Positions 57,998 to 64,000 of a stretch of 64,000 nt of DNA are shown piece by piece. Source of the DNA: Chroococcidiopsis sp. CCMEE 29. GTDB taxonomy: Bacteria; Cyanobacteriota; Cyanobacteriia; Cyanobacteriales; Chroococcidiopsidaceae. Position numbers and translations under genes: made by a program. The DNA is taken from contig NZ_CP083761.1 of NCBI RefSeq assembly GCF_023558375.1, positions 4,543,001-4,607,000 on the forward strand. Direction: 5' to 3'. How positions within the stretch are numbered: the stretch's first letter is position 1; each line of letters opens with the position of its first letter. The notes under the pieces are model-generated. The model did no database searches. It worked only from the letters and a program-made list of their open reading frames with translations, and was not told where the DNA came from.

Positions 57998-58951
57998 TCA
58001 GCTTGGTATATTTTTTTCAATTTTTCTATTTAATTCAAAGTTTAAAAAAGGCTGCAAAAAAGGCCAACTTGCAGCTTTAATCAAGTCTTTTGTTAGCCAT
58101 ACCCAATTCCAAAGCACCCATTTTGTCATTTGGATATAGCAGCGTACCTTCTCATCCCAGCTCATTTGAACACGCCTTATTGCGCGAAGATACTCTACGA
58201 ACCATTTCCATTTTGTTAAATGAAGCTTGCCTTTTTTGGTTGGATCGTACCAGGCTATGCGTTCTCTATATGTACGATGTGTTCGTACTGATGTGTCGGG
58301 ATGATCTCTTTTAAAGAAGAGATACTCAGGGATTTCATAAAATTCACCGTGAAGAACCAGTTCCCCTAGTAAGATTAAATCTGAAGATGGATAACTCCCT
58401 ACAAGGGGTGTTGTCCTAAGAGTGTTTGTCCGGATCATTCCATGAAACGGCGGGTTACTTCTATGACCATAGCGAATAAGGTTGTGATATTGCTTGAATC
58501 GCTCATGTGTCTTTGATGAACGAATGTTGAGACCATCAAAGTATTTTTCTATATGCTGCCCATGTTCATCAATGATAATTGTCTTCGAATAGCACAAAAC
58601 TACTGCAGGGTTGCGATCTAGCACTTCAACGCATTGCGCAAAGAGTTCCGGAGCGCACACATCGTCATGGTGAGCCCACTTAAAGTAGTCGCCTGTAGAT
58701 AACTCAACTACACGACTTTGATTCCAGCCAGCTCCAAGATTTTGTTCATTACGGTAATAGCGGATGCGTTGATCCTGACCAGCGTACGCCTGACAAATTT
58801 CTTGCGTTTTGTCAGTTGAGGCATTGTCTGAAATGATCAGCTCAAAGTCCTTAAATGTTTGAGCCAAAATTGAATCTAAAGCCTCTTTGAGGAAGCGATC
58901 ACCATTATATACAGGCATGCCAATGCTTACTCTAGGCTGGTTGTTTCTCAT
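57998..58951 (-). CDS. Family-2 glycosyltransferase
   Basis: A GT-A enzyme with VSIGMPVYNGDRFLKEALDS at the N-terminus (first strand and acceptor loop), SDNASTDKT (~40-48), WAHHDDVCAPELF (~91-103; the DD is the metal site, one residue off the usual DAD form), and a C-terminal region with HPDTSVRTH typical of this subgroup. The 317-residue length is normal. The gene lies upstream of the lyase paralogue on the same strand. Donor unknown. Confidence 0.88.
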   Translation of the reverse strand: MRNNQPRVSIGMPVYNGDRFLKEALDSILAQTFKDFELIISDNASTDKTQEICQAYAGQDQRIRYYRNEQNLGAGWNQSRVVELSTGDYFKWAHHDDVCAPELFAQCVEVLDRNPAVVLCYSKTIIIDEHGQHIEKYFDGLNIRSSKTHERFKQYHNLIRYGHRSNPPFHGMIRTNTLRTTPLVGSYPSSDLILLGELVLHGEFYEIPEYLFFKRDHPDTSVRTHRTYRERIAWYDPTKKGKLHLTKWKWFVEYLRAIRRVQMSWDEKVRCYIQMTKWVLWNWVWLTKDLIKAASWPFLQPFLNFELNRKIEKNIPS

Positions 58952-59052
58952 TTATCTTACACTTGCGGGGTAAGTGATACGGATTGGCAGCGGCAAAACA
59001 ATTTTACAACTGAACAAATTAGTGCCTCCCATTGCCTATACAACTATGACAA

Positions 59053-59571
59053 TTAAGGCAATTTCAAGCTTGATATTTGTTTCTGAGGCTCCAGACTGCT
59101 ATAGTGGGCGATTAGATGCTCAACCAGTGAAGGACCATTTAACAATTCACCCTGAAAGGGGCATGGGCGCTGCTTCACGTAACTGATCAACTGATCTAAT
59201 TCAGTACAGTAGTGTACGCCAAATTTTTCTACAGTGCGAGCGAACAAGAGTTGGTGGTCATCAACATGTTCTCCGTAGCGTTTCAGTCTGGGCACAAGTA
59301 CAAAACAAGCTCCCATTTCTGCCAGCATACGTGTAGAACCTTGACCGGCATGTGAAATAATCAGCGAAGACTGCTTCACAGCTTCATGCATCTCATGACG
59401 AGTCAGCGAAGCTACACTTGTTAGCAGGGGATGCCTTAACTTAGTAGCAGAAGTCGCACCGTGTTGAAACAATACTGGCTCAACAATTATTTCTTTCTCA
59501 AGCAATATTTGTAACCAACTAACTGCTCGCTCAAAAGGAAAAAAGATAGTTCCAAGCGTGTAGACAATCAT
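59053..59571 (-). CDS. pssE: PssE/Alg13-like catalytic glycosyltransferase subunit
   Basis: The catalytic half of a split GT28-type transferase, which works with a membrane subunit (PssD/Alg14) at the cytoplasmic face. MIVYTLGTIFFPFERAV is the start, and SSLIISHAGQGSTRMLAEMG with the donor-binding HAGQGS and Glu lies at ~85-105, followed by VLVPRLKRYGEHVDDHQ. At 172 residues it is Alg13-size. The alternative start six codons earlier is possible. Its partner lies 125 bp upstream on the same strand. Confidence 0.87.
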   Translation of the reverse strand: MIVYTLGTIFFPFERAVSWLQILLEKEIIVEPVLFQHGATSATKLRHPLLTSVASLTRHEMHEAVKQSSLIISHAGQGSTRMLAEMGACFVLVPRLKRYGEHVDDHQLLFARTVEKFGVHYCTELDQLISYVKQRPCPFQGELLNGPSLVEHLIAHYSSLEPQKQISSLKLP

Positions 59572-59696
59572 TGAACTAAACCTATACATTAGGCTTTAGA
59601 TGAACTGGTATGCTCATACCAATCTGCACTCTACCAGGCAATTTTCAGAGCATTAGATGATTCCTAAAAAACAAGAGGTTTGAAATGTATAGAACA

Positions 59697-60146
59697 TCAT
59701 GCAACTACACCTCTATACTGAGCTTTAGGATAACGTTCTACACACTCAGGCCATTGGACGTAAAACTCGTCTACCAGGTTGTACACGAGTTTTCCAGTCA
59801 GGCTCAAGCCACTTGAGCGTGAGATACTCTCAATGAATACTGTTTTGATGCCAAAGAATTTGCTGGCTAATATAAAGGGCAGAGCTAGGCTGGCTCCTGT
59901 GGAGAGGAGCAAGTCAGGTCGGCTCGTACGCAAAATAACCAAGGCTTTGAAGAAGTTCATACATGCTTTTCCTAACATTCTTGCCTCTTGCATCTCTACC
60001 CAATAAACCAGTTCCTTTTCAGACAATTTTTGTGTGTCGAAATTGGGATAAGTCACCCACTCTCTTGGGTAGGCAGACCAGAAATTTTTAAGTCCCATCA
60101 TGGTAGAAAAATGTCCGCCTGGATTACACACTAATAACAATTTCAT
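59697..60146 (-). CDS. pssD: PssD/Alg14-like membrane subunit
   Basis: The membrane-recruiting and acceptor-binding half of the split transferase. MKLLLVCNPGGHFSTMMGL contains the conserved GGH; YWVEMQEARMLGKACMN is the amphipathic mid-region; LLLSTGASLALPFILASKFFG and FIESISRSSGLSLTGKLVY are diagnostic of Alg14/PssD. I start it at the ATG at 60146, which has GGAG upstream, and not at the outer Met at 60167. In rhizobia PssD/PssE add glucuronic acid as the second sugar, which fits the uronic-acid-forming dehydrogenase next door. Confidence 0.87.
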   Translation of the reverse strand: MKLLLVCNPGGHFSTMMGLKNFWSAYPREWVTYPNFDTQKLSEKELVYWVEMQEARMLGKACMNFFKALVILRTSRPDLLLSTGASLALPFILASKFFGIKTVFIESISRSSGLSLTGKLVYNLVDEFYVQWPECVERYPKAQYRGVVA

Positions 60147-60249
60147 CTCGCCTAGCTCCAGAATCAAATGTAAATGAACCCAAATTTAACAATGGACTGG
60201 TGGAGCGGAACAGACATACCTGGAGAAATAGAAGGTTTTAATGAACGCT

Positions 60250-61554
60250 CTATTTAAGAGCAGCTGTGAACTCGCAGCCTTTAAGTGTTTCGGTAGCAAA
60301 GTTACCTACTAGATCCAACACTCGTGTTGCCTCAGGGGCGTTGAGTAAAGCTTGGCGAAACTCAGGGTTAGAGTGGGTTACCACGACCAACTCCGCCCCC
60401 TCTAAAGCTTGGCGAGGTTCTGCAACTAGCAGGGACTGAAAGTGGGGCAGGTTACGCTGGATGTATGCGAGATTGGTTCCCATGAGGCAGGCTTGATAAA
60501 CCGCACTATCGTAAATCTTCACCTCACATCCTTCCCCTATTAACCGCTTGACTAGGAGTACAGCTGGACTTTCCCTGAGGTCGTCTGTGCCCGCTTTGAA
60601 TGCCAGACCGAAAATCGAAATTCGCCGTGCCCCTAAGCGCAATACCTGCTGGGCGGCTAAATCAACTTGAAGGCTGTTAGTAACCGGAACCATAGTCAGC
60701 AGCGGGACCGGAACATCCATTTTTCGTGCATGGTAAAGCAGGGCACTCAAGTCTTTGGGTAAACAGGAACCACCATAAGCAAACCCTGGGCGCATGTAGG
60801 CAGAAGAGATATTTAGTTTCGTGTCCTGCACAATAATGTTCATGACCTCTGTTCCGTCTACTCCAAAGGCATTGGCAATCCGCCCAATTTCGTTAGCAAA
60901 GGTCACTTTGGCAGCATGCCACGCATTGGCCACATATTTAACCATTTCTGCGACTGCCGGTTTAACGACAAGTACTGGTGCCTCTACGGTAGAGTAGATT
61001 TGCTGAACTACTTCTTTAGCCAGAGAATCTTCAGTACCAATGACAGTGTAGGGTGGCGTATAGTAGTCACGGATCGCCGAACCTTCGCGTAAAAATTCAG
61101 GGTTAAAGGCTAGGTGGATAAGCCCTCTGCTAACAAGTTCCCCCAGTAAAGTAGAACAGCGTTCTAACGTTCCTGGCGGCACGGTGCTACGCAACACAAT
61201 CATGTGGGGGGATGCTTTTCTATAAACAGCGGCTCCTATCTCTTTGCATACATCAAAAACGTAGCTAAGATCTGGTTCTCCATTTTCTGTTGAAGGCGTG
61301 CCGACGCTAATCAGTGAAATGTCTGAGGCAGCTACCGCCTCTTTAGAGTCTGTGGTGGCCGTGATTCGACCTGCCGCTACTCCTTCAGACAGCAACTGAC
61401 CTAGCTCCGGCTCCACAATCGGCGATTCTCCAGCGCTAAGCAACGCTACCTTTTGTGGATTTACATCTACACCGATCACTTGGTGGCCATCCCGTGCTAA
61501 GCAGGCCGCTGTCACTGTACCAACGTAGCCAAGACCAAAAATGCTGATCTTCAT
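60250..61554 (-). CDS. UDP-glucose/GDP-mannose dehydrogenase family enzyme (AlgD-like)
   Basis: Oxidises a nucleotide hexose to the uronic acid in two NAD-dependent steps. ISIFGLGYVGTVTAACLA (3-20) is the NAD loop, SPIVEPELGQLL and VGTPSTENGEPDL follow, and the catalytic Cys is Cys264 in GGSCLPKD. Overall pattern, including NAWHAAKVTFANEIG and FKAGTDDLRESP, is closer to GDP-mannose 6-dehydrogenase (AlgD) than to UDP-glucose dehydrogenase, but the substrate is not certain. It provides the uronic acid for the PssD/E transferase and, by inference, the residue that the lyases attack. Confidence 0.88.
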   Translation of the reverse strand: MKISIFGLGYVGTVTAACLARDGHQVIGVDVNPQKVALLSAGESPIVEPELGQLLSEGVAAGRITATTDSKEAVAASDISLISVGTPSTENGEPDLSYVFDVCKEIGAAVYRKASPHMIVLRSTVPPGTLERCSTLLGELVSRGLIHLAFNPEFLREGSAIRDYYTPPYTVIGTEDSLAKEVVQQIYSTVEAPVLVVKPAVAEMVKYVANAWHAAKVTFANEIGRIANAFGVDGTEVMNIIVQDTKLNISSAYMRPGFAYGGSCLPKDLSALLYHARKMDVPVPLLTMVPVTNSLQVDLAAQQVLRLGARRISIFGLAFKAGTDDLRESPAVLLVKRLIGEGCEVKIYDSAVYQACLMGTNLAYIQRNLPHFQSLLVAEPRQALEGAELVVVTHSNPEFRQALLNAPEATRVLDLVGNFATETLKGCEFTAALK

Positions 61555-61634
61555 ATGAAAACTCGTGTGTTGCGAATGTGGGTTGTGAAACAGGGAAGTC
61601 TGGGAAAGCAGGCACTAGTAATCGCAGCCTAAAT

Positions 61635-62783
61635 CTAGTGCGTGAGTGAATCATAGATAGCTTCCAACTTGACAGTTTGTTTACGAATATCAAACATCTC
61701 GCAAACGAATTCCCGTCCTCGTTGTCCCATCTTATTGGCTAAAGCACGATTACTTAGCAAAGTGTCAAGCTTTTCTGCCAAAGCTGCATCATCTCTCTCC
61801 GGCACTAAAAAGCCTGTTTCACCGTCTAACACAGCTTCGGGAATGCCACCATGCTTAGTGGAAACAATTGGCACGCCACAAGCAGAAGCTTCATTAAAAA
61901 CAATGCCTAAAGCTTCGCTATCTCCATTTTTTGCCGTCTGACTGGGCAGGGAAAAGATTTCCGCACCACGCATTAGGTTCAGTACAGTTTCGTGGGGTTG
62001 TCCTCCGAGGAAACGTACACGATTACTAATGCCAAGCACCTTTGCCAAGGTATGGAGCTCTGAGGTCATGGAACCAGAACCTACCTGGATAAGTGAAACA
62101 TTTGGGTACTTTTTTGCAATTCGTGCAAAGGCACGCAAAAGTGTATCAATCCCTTTTTTCTGCTTATGACTACCCACGCAAAAAATGTAACGTTCATTAG
62201 ATTTATCGCTTGACGGAGAAAACTTAGCTGTGTCTACACCAATGTAGTGCTGAATAATTTTCTTCTCAGGGTAGCCTTTGTCAAGGAGTTGGTTACGAAT
62301 GAAACCAGAGACAGCAATAAACGCTGAGGCTTTTTTCTTTAATTCCTCTTCATACCAAAGAAGCTGATAGTACAAAAGAGGCCCGGTTCGCCATATTGCT
62401 GTACGATAAATGGTAATATCATATCCGTGAAATGTTACTATAAAGGGAATTTTAAGCTTCTCGGCAAGTGCCATAGCGTAAACACCATCAGGACCAAAGT
62501 GAGCATGAATTAAGGCTAATTTGCCGAAGCTGTCAAGGTGACTAAAAAAACTAGGAGAACGCGTTAATAAATAACTTACTTGTTTAATTTTAAAAAAATC
62601 ACCTTGACTAATCGAAAAATTTTGGAAAGGTATTTGATTTAACAGAGTACAAAGAATAAATGTAGGATTGTACCGGCTCAAATTATAGGCTTGTTCTTTG
62701 ATGAAAGTCTCTGAAATACGAGGAAAGGCTTTACGATATATGCCAATTTCTTTCATAAATTTACCGTGGGCTGCTTTTTTCAA
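61635..62783 (-). CDS. Family-4 glycosyltransferase
   Basis: A GT-B enzyme with IYRKAFPRISETFIKEQ at the N-terminus (the ETFI signature of the colanic-acid WcaL-type group), the acceptor-side IHAHFGPDGVYAMALA (~92-107), YIFCVGSHKQKKGIDTLLRA (~196-215), and the donor site GDSEALGIVFNEASACGVPI (~291-310) with its Glu pair. The 382-residue length is normal. It is the gene before the polymerase. Confidence 0.9.
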   Translation of the reverse strand: MKKAAHGKFMKEIGIYRKAFPRISETFIKEQAYNLSRYNPTFILCTLLNQIPFQNFSISQGDFFKIKQVSYLLTRSPSFFSHLDSFGKLALIHAHFGPDGVYAMALAEKLKIPFIVTFHGYDITIYRTAIWRTGPLLYYQLLWYEEELKKKASAFIAVSGFIRNQLLDKGYPEKKIIQHYIGVDTAKFSPSSDKSNERYIFCVGSHKQKKGIDTLLRAFARIAKKYPNVSLIQVGSGSMTSELHTLAKVLGISNRVRFLGGQPHETVLNLMRGAEIFSLPSQTAKNGDSEALGIVFNEASACGVPIVSTKHGGIPEAVLDGETGFLVPERDDAALAEKLDTLLSNRALANKMGQRGREFVCEMFDIRKQTVKLEAIYDSLTH

Positions 62784-62841
62784 AATGGCTACTTTGGTTT
62801 ATGCAAGACTACTAACCACTTGCAGACCACAAGCGATCGCA

Positions 62842-64000
62842 TCAACGTCCGTGTGACGAAAGTACTCTTGTGTAGTAAGGCTGACAAGTGCCATATTCGC
62901 GTGTTGGTTTAGGGCGACGAATTGCAGCGCATAGCAAAATAAGCAGTGACGCTAAAGGCATACCATATAAAGCTCCCAGCGTAGGAGAGGCAAGGGTGTA
63001 AAAGATCATCACGCAAAACCCTGTTAAGGGTCTTTCCGCTCGTGTCTGGTAGAACCAAATAAATAGCGATATCCAGAACACTGTAAAAATTACAGTACCC
63101 ACTAAACCATTTTCGTAAAGCAGGTTTCCTAAGATAACGCTGTGGGAGCCTACGATATTTTGACTAGAGCTATTCAGGCTAATCAGCTCTCCCTTACCTA
63201 CGTGACCCCAAAGAGGATTTTCTTGAAAAGCATTCCACGTCTGCCTGTATATCTCGAGACGAGCTGAAGTAGAATTCGCGCGTAAATCGTTGACAGCTTG
63301 TGCTATGCCTGTAAACTGTCCAAAGATTAGGTTACTGATTGGAGGAAGTGACAACATGGTGAAACTTGCTACCGCAATCAGAGCAAAAATGACTGGAGGA
63401 CCCCAGCGCTTACCGAAATAGAAAAACAGGTAACGCAGACCTACCACAATCGGAAAAGCAACCCAAACAACTCGAGCTGTACTCAAAGCAATCAGGAAAA
63501 CACATGCTAAAAATAGCAGCAGCGACCAAAGACGGTTTTTGATTTCCAAGGCAACTAGGCCTATAAATCCTGCGACTACACCGAAAAATTGTGCTGAGAT
63601 AAAGAACAAGCTAAGACGGTATAACTCACCAATCTTGAGAGAACTCATTTCATAAGGCGCGATACGCTTGTAACCGTCATCTCTACCAGTAAACAACCCC
63701 AAAACAGTAGAAAGGCGAGGAGGCATGAAGAGATTTTCCGGCAAGACAAATAAGAGGAGCAACCAAAACCCAAACATCTGAATTACACTAACCGTACAAG
63801 CCCACGCAACCACCTCCATACGAATCTTGATGTTGTTGCTCTGAATGTACCAGAGCAATAAAGCAGGGCAGAACCATGGAAGAACCACAGTAATAAGTAG
63901 ACCGGGCCTTCCAGGCGCATAATAATTGAGCAGAATTTTTACTAGCTGATACGTGGCAAAGGCGAACAAGGCAACTACTGGCAAGTTTGGTCGCTTTAGG
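62842..64000 (-). CDS. O-antigen ligase/polymerase (Wzy_C-type), 5' end outside the window
   Basis: An integral membrane protein with about ten hydrophobic segments, probably the polymerase of the EPS repeat unit. The large periplasmic loop has SARLEIYRQTWNAFQENPLWGHVG-type sequence (here around residues 240-265: the R-x-x-x-W and PLWG pattern) and SHSVILGNLLYENGL, the Wzy_C signature with its His. The frame remains open to the window edge (a TTG at 63984 is not a necessary start), so the N-terminus is cut. Confidence 0.85.
   Translation of the reverse strand, partial: LKRPNLPVVALFAFATYQLVKILLNYYAPGRPGLLITVVLPWFCPALLLWYIQSNNIKIRMEVVAWACTVSVIQMFGFWLLLLFVLPENLFMPPRLSTVLGLFTGRDDGYKRIAPYEMSSLKIGELYRLSLFFISAQFFGVVAGFIGLVALEIKNRLWSLLLFLACVFLIALSTARVVWVAFPIVVGLRYLFFYFGKRWGPPVIFALIAVASFTMLSLPPISNLIFGQFTGIAQAVNDLRANSTSARLEIYRQTWNAFQENPLWGHVGKGELISLNSSSQNIVGSHSVILGNLLYENGLVGTVIFTVFWISLFIWFYQTRAERPLTGFCVMIFYTLASPTLGALYGMPLASLLILLCAAIRRPKPTREYGTCQPYYTRVLSSHGR

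Overview
The window is cyanobacterial. GCGATCGC-type (HIP1-like) octamers occur in many genes, the class II fructose-bisphosphate aldolase is of the cyanobacterial type, and nearly everything from about 16.6 kb onward is an exopolysaccharide (EPS) locus. A sugar phosphotransferase directly followed by a HepA-like ABC exporter, plus an rfbF / rfbC-like / SDR / SAF-oxidoreductase set, recalls the heterocyst envelope polysaccharide (HEP) islands of Nostoc-type cyanobacteria. That comparison is from memory, and the organism could equally be a non-heterocystous relative.

Left part (1-16.6 kb): an accessory and housekeeping mix. A GNAT acetyltransferase, a family-2 glycosyltransferase with TPRs, class II aldolase and a convergent phosphoketolase, and a SAM methyltransferase are followed by a frameshifted TnpB element (IS200/IS605 type). 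That element abuts a FAD monooxygenase that has lost its N-terminus. Next come a GC-rich haem peroxidase of foreign appearance, a decayed IS1634-like remnant, a large membrane-anchored coiled-coil/TPR protein built from twelve 29-residue repeats, and two paralogous two-TM proteins.

Middle part (16.6-34 kb), almost all on the minus strand: a DevC/MacB-type permease with an HlyD adaptor, the initiating sugar phosphotransferase, the HepA-like exporter, a GAF protein, a DUF2264 protein, several glycosyltransferases (GT2, GT2, GT4, GT14), an SGNH esterase, a LbH acetyltransferase and a GMC oxidoreductase.

Kdo block (34.3-39.7 kb): kdsD, a 2OG-Fe(II) oxygenase, kdsB, kdsA and kdsC (the last three overlapping), followed by a protein with the motif pattern of CMP-sialic-acid-type transferases. 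Together they predict synthesis of CMP-Kdo and its use in a cyanobacterial surface polysaccharide. This is the most interesting proposed system in the window.

Right part (39.7-64 kb): GT8-like and GT4 transferases, two sulfotransferase-type proteins, a SAF-domain oxidoreductase, a type-I-secreted SGNH/RTX protein, rfbC-like epimerase, SDR, GT61, an IS630 element, a GT2-like enzyme, LhgO-like oxidase, rfbF, two polysaccharide lyases, a GT2, the PssD/PssE (Alg14/Alg13-like) pair, a GDP-mannose-dehydrogenase-like enzyme, a GT4 and an O-antigen-ligase-type polymerase running off the end. The expected product is a sulfated, acetylated polymer containing uronic acid and Kdo.

A second theme is scars. 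Spacers in the locus hold decayed pieces of neighbouring genes: SAF-gene 3' end twice, lhgO 3' end, GMC 3' end, PEP-CTERM 3' end and glf 5' end. A 207-208 bp segment is shared in front of two unrelated genes and even gives them homologous first 21 residues. This suggests that the locus grew by stepwise insertion with duplication of flanking sequence.
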